Assembly (NCBI GenBank): GCA_016937155.1 | Contig: JAFGWM010000031.1 | Span: 1-64,000, forward strand | Direction of reading: 5' to 3' | Origin: Deltaproteobacteria bacterium | GTDB lineage: Bacteria; Myxococcota_A; Polyangia; HGW-17 | Length of the DNA stretch: 64,000 nucleotides | Part shown: piece after piece, positions 1 to 7,198 of the stretch | How the letters are laid out: the number at the start of each line of letters is the position of its first letter | Numbering within the stretch: position 1 is the first letter of the stretch | The notes under the pieces: generated by a model | Seen by the model: the letters and a program-made list of their open reading frames with translations, nothing else | Databases searched by the model: none | What the model was told of the DNA's origin: nothing | Translations under genes and position numbers: made by a program

Positions 1-445
1 TGGAAGTGGAAATCATATCAGGGGCAAGGCCAGGGAAGTTGGAATGCTTGCTTCAATGGGGCCACTTCTCTTTGGAAGTGGAAATTACTTAAATTCTCCG
101 AGTACCAGTCGAGATGCTATGCTTCAATGGGGCCACTTCTCTTTGGAAGTGGAAATACTGTTTACGTTTAATACCTGTGGATACTGCTTTTTGCTTCAAT
201 GGGGCCACTTCTCTTTGGAAGTGGAAATGTCAACAGATTGCAAGGCCTTTTATATGGGTATATGCTTCAATGGGGCCACTTCTCTTTGGAAGTGGAAATT
301 CCAGGCATCAAGGTTGCCCTTCCATGTATTGTAACTGCTTCAATGGGGCCACTTCTCTTTGGAAGTGGAAATCAAGAATAAAAATGCCTCTCTTTGTTTT
401 GGGGTATATGCTTCAATGGGGCCACTTCTCTTTGGAAGTGGAAAT
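1..445 (-). CRISPR. CRISPR array, 36-bp repeats (type I-G locus), continues off the left edge
   Basis: Six complete copies of a 36-bp repeat lie at 50-85, 121-156, 193-228, 264-299, 337-372 and 410-445 and look identical at every base. The last 13 bases of a seventh lie at 1-13, so the array runs out of the window. Spacers are 35-37 bp (14-49, 86-120, 157-192, 229-263, 300-336, 373-409) and differ from one another. The repeat contains the inverted pair CCACTTC / GAAGTGG around a 6-base loop, enough for the crRNA hairpin. Read on the minus strand it ends in ATTGAAGC, close to the ATTGAAAC-like 5' handle of many type I crRNAs. I therefore infer leftward transcription, in the same direction as the cas genes, from the AT-rich leader at 446-649. 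By eye no spacer matches another part of the window. Confidence 0.98.
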
Positions 446-649
446 AGCACTCGCTTATTTCGCTTTTATAACATATTGTTACCTGGTGTAAAACGATAGA
501 TTCAATTTTTTTGAGAAAAAAGCACAAATTTTTATGATAAAAATTGAAGCTGGCTCTTAAAAAAATTAATATAATCATGTATGACGAGTACCTTCTGATA
601 TTTTTTTATTACTTAACCGCTCGAATCTATTCAATTTTCAATGAGCATA
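446..649 (-). promoter_or_regulatory. CRISPR leader, between cas2 and the first repeat
   Basis: This 204-bp stretch has no gene. It is very AT-rich, with several runs of six or more A or T, as is usual for CRISPR leaders. It lies between the stop of cas2 and the repeat at 410-445, on the side predicted to be upstream if the repeat handle ATTGAAGC is at the RNA 3' end of each repeat. It holds a perfect 9+1+9 inverted repeat (527-545) and one copy of ATTGAAGC on the plus strand (543-550). I could not identify an IHF consensus or a convincing -35/-10 pair. The leader assignment is inference from position, composition and repeat polarity. Confidence 0.75.
527..545. repeat. Perfect palindrome in the CRISPR leader
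   Basis: AATTTTTAT, a central G, then ATAAAAATT: nine pairs with no mismatch. It could be a protein-binding site or bend site in the leader, or a weak hairpin in RNA. Because it is made almost only of A and T, part of it may arise by chance in this AT-rich stretch. Confidence 0.6.
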
Positions 650-940
650 TTAAATAATTACTACTCTGTCTGTTGATACTGCATATTTGATTCCCATGTT
701 TTCAACACACTTTTGTCCACGGCCATTTGCTGGCCCGAGATTTATAACCAGAATTTGATCTTCATTATTGTTTATTAAACATCTAAGTTCAGATTTCATT
801 TTTGCAAGTTTCATATTATTAAGTTCACAATAAAATACTGAGTATTGAATATGATCCCCATACCCAAGCATTTTTTTATATACATACCTGAGTCTTCTTT
901 GGTCACAAATATCATAAGTAACGATGTAACTCTGTCTCAT
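650..940 (-). CDS. cas2: CRISPR-associated endoribonuclease-fold protein Cas2
   Basis: A 96-residue protein, the usual size for Cas2. It opens with the beta strand and conserved acidic position of the family (IVTYDICDQRRLRYVYKKM), in which the Asp of YDI corresponds to the metal-site residue. Cas2 dimers bridge two Cas1 dimers in the complex that inserts new spacers at the leader end of the array. It is the last gene of the cas operon, starting 3 bp after the cas4-cas1 stop, and lies next to the leader. The ferredoxin-like fold is implied by length and by the N-terminal strand. No truncation is visible. Confidence 0.95.
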   Translation of the reverse strand: MRQSYIVTYDICDQRRLRYVYKKMLGYGDHIQYSVFYCELNNMKLAKMKSELRCLINNNEDQILVINLGPANGRGQKCVENMGIKYAVSTDRVVII

Positions 941-943
941 TTT

Positions 944-2602
944 CTATCTCGTTGTAAATTCAGGGAATTGGGTTGCCTGATCTTTTATGTATCTTGAAAG
1001 AAGTTGAGCCTGTACATGAAGTATCCGGCGATATGAAATTCTGTAACCAAAAACCGGGTGTGTGTACAGTTGATCCATTCTTTTCTCATAAGCCTGAATT
1101 GCTGTTTTTCTTGCACCGGGTTTCATTGCAACTGAGTTTCCACGTTTTATAAAATCAGAAATTGATATCATTTTGTTGTTTATTAGTGTAATAACTGTAC
1201 TGTCTACTATAAGTGGTCTGAATTCTTCCATAAAATCAAGTGCAAGAGATGGTCTTCCGAATCTGGGAATATGGTAAAAACCCATATAAGGATCAAAACC
1301 AGCATACATTAATGATAATGAACAGTCCTTTGCAAGTATTGAGTAGAGATACGAAAGTAAAGCGTTTACAGGATCACCAGGGGGTCTTCTGTTTCTTGTC
1401 TCGAATTTAAACTCACAGACACTCTCATTTGATTTGAGCATGCTTGAAAATGCACCAAAATAATATTTTGCTGCCATGCCTTCAATGCCTAGAAGAGATT
1501 TAATATCTTCAACTTCTTCAGTTTTTTTCTTAAGTTCATCAAGAGATCTTAAAATATTATCATCAAGATCTTTGGCATTTCTTCTTAGCATTGTTCTCTG
1601 GTTTGAAATTTTTGCATGGACTATTCTTTTAGAAAAATTAAGCCTGAAAACAGAAGAATCAGATTTCAAATACTGGCTTTTTTTAAGAAATGAATTTTTT
1701 GGACCGTGTGGTATTGATATTCCACAAAACCATCCACCATAACTGAACCAAGCTACCGGTATTGTTCTTAGAAAACATTCTCTAATAAGGGCTGATGAAA
1801 CGGAAGAATTTCCATATATGCATATATGGCTCAAATCCAGAAGTTTTTGAGAGTTAATCAGTTTTCCCTTTTCCTTGACTTCAACAGTTTCTCCTTTTTT
1901 ACTGACACTTAAACCAAATCCTTGGATATACAGAGGAATAGTATCATCACGAGGTGGAGAAAATCGTCTTACTTCAGATGAATCTATTTTTCCTTCAATA
2001 TAATTTATTTCATCTGGCAGACAGATAGGTGCGAGTGAGCATCCAGAACATTTTTTGCTATCTATAAGAGGAGGCGGAATCTCATTTTTTTCAATAACAA
2101 TTTTGAACTCAGATAAAGTTTTTAAAACACTTGAAATTCTTGAGTCTGTTATTTCAATCTCTACTCTTTTACGGTTCTGATGATACCAGACGATACCTCT
2201 ATTCACTGTGTATCCGTTTTCTCTTAGGATAATAGACTGTAGTACTATCTGTACTTCATCCGGGTACCAAATATCAAGATCACCTGATGGTTCATGACCC
2301 CTTTTATATTCAACAGGTATAACCTCGCCACCGGAAATTTCAAGAAGATCTATTTTCGCAATAACCATATATTCTTCAGATGATAGAAGCACCTGTTGAA
2401 CTTTACAATCAGTTGTATTTGAAATTTCTTCAGGGGTTGGGAGCTCTCCCTTTTCATCATCAATTCTGCGATGTACAGAATTTCCATCAACTGTGTATTG
2501 ATTATCCTCAAATTCGCTTTCAGACAGTTCAAGAAACCCCAGTCTCGGGCAGAATGCAAACTGAGTCACCATCCTTGTCTGAATAACTGGATTTTCCATC
2601 AC
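944..2602 (-). CDS. cas4-cas1: Cas4-Cas1 fusion, spacer acquisition integrase
   Basis: A 552-residue fusion. The Cas4 half (about residues 1-200) has the RecB-type core VEYKRG and four cysteines for an Fe-S cluster: one in FAFCPR near the N-terminus and three in KKCSGCSLAPIC near residue 190. The Cas1 half (about 215-552) shows the metal-binding motifs: the Glu in GIEGMAAKYYFGAF, the His in GFYHIPRFGR and the acidic pair in LALDFMEEFRP. Cas1 with Cas2 integrates spacers; Cas4 trims prespacers and helps choose the PAM side. Fusion of the two is typical of type I-G (formerly I-U) loci such as that of Geobacter sulfurreducens. The gene overlaps csb2 upstream by 4 bp, which suggests translational coupling. 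All expected catalytic residues are present, so acquisition is probably functional. Confidence 0.96.
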   Translation of the reverse strand: MMENPVIQTRMVTQFAFCPRLGFLELSESEFEDNQYTVDGNSVHRRIDDEKGELPTPEEISNTTDCKVQQVLLSSEEYMVIAKIDLLEISGGEVIPVEYKRGHEPSGDLDIWYPDEVQIVLQSIILRENGYTVNRGIVWYHQNRKRVEIEITDSRISSVLKTLSEFKIVIEKNEIPPPLIDSKKCSGCSLAPICLPDEINYIEGKIDSSEVRRFSPPRDDTIPLYIQGFGLSVSKKGETVEVKEKGKLINSQKLLDLSHICIYGNSSVSSALIRECFLRTIPVAWFSYGGWFCGISIPHGPKNSFLKKSQYLKSDSSVFRLNFSKRIVHAKISNQRTMLRRNAKDLDDNILRSLDELKKKTEEVEDIKSLLGIEGMAAKYYFGAFSSMLKSNESVCEFKFETRNRRPPGDPVNALLSYLYSILAKDCSLSLMYAGFDPYMGFYHIPRFGRPSLALDFMEEFRPLIVDSTVITLINNKMISISDFIKRGNSVAMKPGARKTAIQAYEKRMDQLYTHPVFGYRISYRRILHVQAQLLSRYIKDQATQFPEFTTR

Positions 2603-4077
2603 ATATCCTCTGGCCAGAAGGTTCCGAGGCCGTAGTGGGCTAGTGCACCAACGGCAAAAGGTCCGGAAATGTCATTTTCGAAAATTATTCTGAAACCATA
2701 TCCTTCAAGTTGATGTGAGCTTTTTAAGCGTTTTCTGTAAAAATCACGCCACGAATATTCATGAGCAGTTTTTGTGTTCCTGATTATCTCAATATTTATT
2801 GGTGAAGGAAGGGAATGATTTTTGAATTCTTTTAAAAGTTCATCTTTTAACCATTCATCTTTTATTCCTCTTCCTTTCCTCCAGTGCCTTCTGGTGACAA
2901 AAGGAGTATGAGAAACAAATATTCTGGATTTGAATGGTAATGAATCTGTGTAAAATTTTACGGGTATAAGATCTATTTCTGGTCTGCCACGTGTAGACCA
3001 TATACCTGAAATTTTATCTAAGGATTTCAAGTCTGACTGTGAAAAATTATCTTTTTTGATTATATAAATATTATCAATAAAACCGTCATGATTTTCGTCA
3101 ACCGGAAGTATATATGCATGATCATGACCTACAACTGGTACTCCATCATTTGATTTTCCGCTGAATGATGGACTAACATCTGATGGCGAGCCCCCATTTA
3201 ATCTTCTGCTTATTCCCATAAGTTTTTTTCGTATAGCCTCAGATATTTTGATTGCATCAGTTATTGGAGGTAATACACGAGAAGATAGTGCAAATTTGAT
3301 AATTCTTGAATTAATATCTATAGTTACTTGGCTTATTTCATGAAAGACTGATGATGATAACACCGGTCTTGCATATAACCTGAAATCAATGCATGGATGA
3401 GAACTCAACCCATATTTCTGTACGTCTGAACTTCCCATACAGAGGGCGTCAAACCAGGTAATTGACTTCATTTTCCTTGTAAGAGGATCTCTAATCTTAA
3501 GACTGTCCTTTATATTGTCTGAAAAATCAGTTTTTGTTGAAGGGAAAGCAAGTTCAACAAGTTCGAATCCCTTAGGTAAAAGACCATCATACGGGAAAGA
3601 ATCCATTTCTGATGAAATGAAATTTTCATCCATTAATGAAATTTCAACCCATGATTCAGATCTTCCAAGGTATGATATGAATTCCAGGATTTCAGTCAGT
3701 AAATTTCTTTTCTCTTCATTCAGAACGGTATCAAAATTAAGGAAAATTGATGAGCCTGTTGGCATGGCTACAAAAGAATCAAAGATTTTCTGTTTTGCAG
3801 TTATTGCTTTTTTGTTCTCTGAAAGATATGCACGAGTATGTGAAAATCCTGCTGGAACCAGTTCATAGTTACAGTCAGCAGTGAAAATTTCCACCAGTTC
3901 CTCAAGAACAGATGGGGTTACTGAAGGGAAATTTCTTTTTGCTGATGCAATAACTGCTCTTGCCAGCCTGAACATGGAAACCGGCCATTCAACGGTTCCT
4001 TCATTTACATGTTTTCCCCATGGGGTTGCATGATATTTTCCAGCAAGAAATTTTATTTTAATGACAACCATGGTCAT
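2599..4077 (-). CDS. csb2: Csb2 (GSU0054 family), Cas5-Cas6-like subunit of the type I-G effector
   Basis: A 492-residue protein of the Csb2/GSU0054 family, a marker of type I-G systems. It begins with the RAMP-like strand and family signature (IKIKFLAGKYHATPWG, then VEWPVSMFRLARAV). The C-terminal half carries FVSHTPFVTRRHWRKGRG and a closing glycine-rich segment near GYGFRIIF. In type I-G, Csb2 is held to combine the Cas5 role (binding the crRNA 5' handle) with a Cas6-like role in crRNA maturation; no separate cas6 gene exists in this locus. It overlaps csb1 upstream and cas4-cas1 downstream by 4 bp each. The start at 4077 is kept because of the ATGA overlap, though a second Met follows two codons later. 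Confidence 0.93.
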   Translation of the reverse strand: MTMVVIKIKFLAGKYHATPWGKHVNEGTVEWPVSMFRLARAVIASAKRNFPSVTPSVLEELVEIFTADCNYELVPAGFSHTRAYLSENKKAITAKQKIFDSFVAMPTGSSIFLNFDTVLNEEKRNLLTEILEFISYLGRSESWVEISLMDENFISSEMDSFPYDGLLPKGFELVELAFPSTKTDFSDNIKDSLKIRDPLTRKMKSITWFDALCMGSSDVQKYGLSSHPCIDFRLYARPVLSSSVFHEISQVTIDINSRIIKFALSSRVLPPITDAIKISEAIRKKLMGISRRLNGGSPSDVSPSFSGKSNDGVPVVGHDHAYILPVDENHDGFIDNIYIIKKDNFSQSDLKSLDKISGIWSTRGRPEIDLIPVKFYTDSLPFKSRIFVSHTPFVTRRHWRKGRGIKDEWLKDELLKEFKNHSLPSPINIEIIRNTKTAHEYSWRDFYRKRLKSSHQLEGYGFRIIFENDISGPFAVGALAHYGLGTFWPEDM

Positions 4078-5048
4078 TTATCCTTTTTTTTAGTTAAGGT
4101 TACCGGGCATTCAAGCTCTGTTACTGCCGGTAATGCAAAACTGTTTTTGCATTCAGATATTAATTCTTTAAGTGAAGAAAGAATTTCCTGCTTTTGTGGA
4201 AGTTCAAACTTTTCAGAATATTTAATATTTTCGGTATGCTGAAGATCGCAGAAGGTTCTTAGTCTTAGCCCTTCATCAAGGAATAACCTGATTTTGTAAA
4301 GTGCGAGATTCAGAAGAAGATCTGTTTCTTTTTCCCCAATATTGAAATTTCTCAACTGTTGTAAATCAATGTTGAAATACGCAGTGATTTTTTCAGCTGT
4401 ATATTCAACCCTGTTATAAGGTACATTGCCGTAGACATCCTTGTTATAATCCTTGGCTCTATAGACGCCTTTTGGATCAAGAGCATTGTTTTTTACTCCT
4501 CCATATGCAGCATCTCTAATACCAGTTGCTTCTATAAAAGAACTAAGTGATCTGGGAAGTTTAACTCGACCATCCCTTACATTAGAAAAGAATACTCCGT
4601 GCAGGAGTGAGTTGATATCATATTTAAAAAGAGTTTTTGCAACACTTTTCCAGTCAATAACATGACCTTCTGAATATTGCATTTCTTCAATTATTGTATT
4701 TTGAAACTTTTTCCCTTCGCTCTCTATTATAAACGGGCTGTTTATCCTATGTGCCTCCACAAGAGATGATGTTTTGCTTGTTATATCTCCAGTAAGGTTT
4801 ACTTTTACATAAGAAAGGCCTTCCAGCTCATCCACAAGGGTACCATCTGATTTTATAATTGTTGCCTCAAGGCGATTCGCCATCGACTGTGAACTTTCAA
4901 CCAGAAGCTTGTCTGTTCCGTCAGGCAATGTATAAGTGGCAGCACCAATATCAGGAAAACCTGTTGGCTGAAATCTTTCTCCCTGTATGGGTTTTAAATT
5001 TACTTCCATCAGTAGTCTTGATTTTTTAAAATCTGAAATTTTAACCAT
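4074..5048 (-). CDS. csb1: Csb1 (GSU0053 family), Cas7-type backbone subunit
   Basis: A 324-residue protein of the Csb1/GSU0053 family, the Cas7-like RAMP that polymerises along the crRNA spacer in type I-G Cascade. Family features include LKPIQGERFQPTGFPDIGAA near residue 17, the motif VVSSSQSMANRLE-like segment (here VESSQSMANRLE) near residue 50, and VFFSNVRDGRVKLPRSLSSF in the middle. The start at 5048 has a strong ribosome site, AAGGAG, eight bases upstream. The start also shares a base with the csx17 stop (TAATG). Length and residues look normal for the family, with no sign of decay. Its position between csx17 and csb2 matches the standard I-G order. Confidence 0.94.
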   Translation of the reverse strand: MVKISDFKKSRLLMEVNLKPIQGERFQPTGFPDIGAATYTLPDGTDKLLVESSQSMANRLEATIIKSDGTLVDELEGLSYVKVNLTGDITSKTSSLVEAHRINSPFIIESEGKKFQNTIIEEMQYSEGHVIDWKSVAKTLFKYDINSLLHGVFFSNVRDGRVKLPRSLSSFIEATGIRDAAYGGVKNNALDPKGVYRAKDYNKDVYGNVPYNRVEYTAEKITAYFNIDLQQLRNFNIGEKETDLLLNLALYKIRLFLDEGLRLRTFCDLQHTENIKYSEKFELPQKQEILSSLKELISECKNSFALPAVTELECPVTLTKKKDK

Positions 5049-7198
5049 TATTTTTTCTCCTTGTTTTTATTGGGTTTTGATATTTTCTGGATAATTTTTT
5101 TATCGTGTTTTACTGGAATTATTAAAGACGCAATAATTCTATCACTGGCAACAGAATTTTCATAATCTACATCAAATACATTTATCTGGGATACCTTCAG
5201 TCTGTGTACGGCAGCCTGCCAGGCTTTTTTATATCTTCCACTGTGGAGAAGTTTTGCAGGTTGAGGGTCAAGTTTAACTGCATGGCCTGTAAGTGATGGT
5301 GTGTAAACAGATTTCATAAGACACCATTCACGCTGATAGAAAAGGTCTGATTGATATTTCAGAAATTCAGAATTAATGGAGTTAATTATTTCTGAATATT
5401 CCTCCCTTTTCCAGTTAATCAGATTGAATGCAAAAATAAGATCATACAAAAGTTCCGTATCTATATCATTCAGCATAAAAGCCATTACATCAGATACTGA
5501 AACTTCTAGTTTAGAATTCAGTGATATGCTTATGTTTTCGAATCTTACTGAGTCCAGAATTCTTCTCATGAAAACTGTGGCTAGGGTATTGTAAATATTA
5601 CTTTTTAAGAGACATTTTTGATTTTTGAATTCTTTTTCTGCCCACTTGCTGTTACTGAAAGGAGATGTTCCAGACAGGTTTGTTCTCATTGTTCCAACTT
5701 TTCCTGAGTTTTGAATGGATGCAATTGCAGCAGCTAATCTAACTTCAAGGATTTGCATACCAGCCTTTTTGATCCATGATGGTGACAGGCCATTTGCAGG
5801 TGAGTAAAACTCAGGTGGTTTTTCTTTATCTCGCGGGGCAATCAACCTTTCCATTTTTCCAAGAGATCTCAAAAGATTAATAAATGCTCCTGGTTTTTCA
5901 GGCCATGCCGCAGTATTAAAAAGATTATCCCCAATTTCTCGAAATGCTCTATTGAAGGAAGCTGGTATTTCATGAAATTTATTAAGAAAGTTCTGGTATT
6001 TAGAAATAATGCTGTCAACTTCATCAAGCAGATTAACATCAGTGTTTATTCGAACAGGGAATGAACCAATATCCTGCGCATTATATGAGTTCCCTCTTCT
6101 TTCAAGGAAGGAGAATCGTGTGAATTCAGTGAAACCTCTATCCACTCCCAGAGTAGAAATTGCTCTCAAAAAATCGGTTCCATCTTCAGATTTTTTTCTT
6201 CCCTTACTTACTCTTCCTTCTGAAAAAATATGACTGAGTTCAGAAAAATAAACCGGGGTTTCCCAGAGTGGCAGCCAGAGTTCTCCTCTGCTTTTCTCTT
6301 CTGCTCTACTGGGATAACCGTGATTAGAAGCAGTTACACCAAATGGTATACTTAAAACATTTCTCTGGTTGTCATATTCGTTTCTTCTCACCACACTTGC
6401 GGTGTGAACAAGTGATCCCTCTATGATGAATATATAATCCCAGGGGTTTATTTTTACAGACTTGGTTTCAATGCCCTGTCCCTGATTATATCCTCCGCAA
6501 GAAAAAGGATCATACTGACCTATACTGCTGCCAACAAGGCTTTGAGTGAAATTTGAGAAAAGACTGTTTTTTAATAGTTTCTGTGATGAATTACCTTTTG
6601 CGTTAAGATCTGGAAGAATATCAGAAATATTGTTCATGAAATTAGTTGAAAATTCCATGTTTCCATCATTTCCTCCGGTACCTAAAAGAATATTAAAAAG
6701 TTTTGAACCGTCAGTACTGAATGCAACACTTGTATTCATCCAGGCTATATAACCATCAGGCATTATCCCACGAAGTGTGGTTATCAACTCAGGCTTAAGT
6801 TTATCAAGATCCTTCTTCAAGGATGATAAATCCTTATAATCATATTTTGTTTTTAGATTTATAAGACAACTGTCAATAATTTTAATTGATTCTGAGTAAT
6901 TTTCGTATCTTGGCAGTTTTGAATTTCTCAATCTATCCAGTCCAGAACCTTTTTTAACAGCAAAAAAGCCACTGCCCCCGTTCCATGGGCTGCAGACAGG
7001 TGATGGTCTATATTCCTCAAGAAAAAAATCAATAATTTCCGATGTATTCAATACTGTGTTTACATGAAATATTCGTTCTTTCCAGTATGCTGTTATATTT
7101 GAATCTTTTTGTTTATGAAGAATTCTAAATACAGCAAGTGCCTTTAGATATGAAGATAATGGACTTGATTTTATTCCATCAAATTTAATTGTATTCAT
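5048..7198 (-). CDS. csx17: Csx17 (Cas8u2), large subunit of the type I-G effector
   Basis: A 716-residue protein of the Csx17 family, the signature large subunit of type I-G (formerly I-U). Recognisable segments are SSPLSSYLKALAVFRIL near the N-terminus, PVCSPWNGGSGFF near residue 70, NPWDYIFIIEGSLV near the middle, and a later VDRGFTEFTRFSFLERRGNS. Large subunits of type I effectors recognise the PAM and recruit Cas3. The gene overlaps the end of cas3 by 4 bp (ATGA) and abuts csb1. C-terminal residues are lysine-rich (KPNKNKEKK). No interruption is visible. Family assignment rests on these motifs and on the gene neighbours; residue-level roles are not known to me. Confidence 0.93.
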   Translation of the reverse strand: MNTIKFDGIKSSPLSSYLKALAVFRILHKQKDSNITAYWKERIFHVNTVLNTSEIIDFFLEEYRPSPVCSPWNGGSGFFAVKKGSGLDRLRNSKLPRYENYSESIKIIDSCLINLKTKYDYKDLSSLKKDLDKLKPELITTLRGIMPDGYIAWMNTSVAFSTDGSKLFNILLGTGGNDGNMEFSTNFMNNISDILPDLNAKGNSSQKLLKNSLFSNFTQSLVGSSIGQYDPFSCGGYNQGQGIETKSVKINPWDYIFIIEGSLVHTASVVRRNEYDNQRNVLSIPFGVTASNHGYPSRAEEKSRGELWLPLWETPVYFSELSHIFSEGRVSKGRKKSEDGTDFLRAISTLGVDRGFTEFTRFSFLERRGNSYNAQDIGSFPVRINTDVNLLDEVDSIISKYQNFLNKFHEIPASFNRAFREIGDNLFNTAAWPEKPGAFINLLRSLGKMERLIAPRDKEKPPEFYSPANGLSPSWIKKAGMQILEVRLAAAIASIQNSGKVGTMRTNLSGTSPFSNSKWAEKEFKNQKCLLKSNIYNTLATVFMRRILDSVRFENISISLNSKLEVSVSDVMAFMLNDIDTELLYDLIFAFNLINWKREEYSEIINSINSEFLKYQSDLFYQREWCLMKSVYTPSLTGHAVKLDPQPAKLLHSGRYKKAWQAAVHRLKVSQINVFDVDYENSVASDRIIASLIIPVKHDKKIIQKISKPNKNKEKK

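Noticed and set aside
1-445. Self-targeting spacers within the window
   Set aside because: By eye no spacer shows a stretch shared with the other 63 kb on either strand; a full search was not possible.
44-491. Three overlapping plus-strand open frames with repeated protein segments
   Set aside because: They are translations of the CRISPR repeats in different frames; the repetition comes from the 36-bp repeat, not from a protein.
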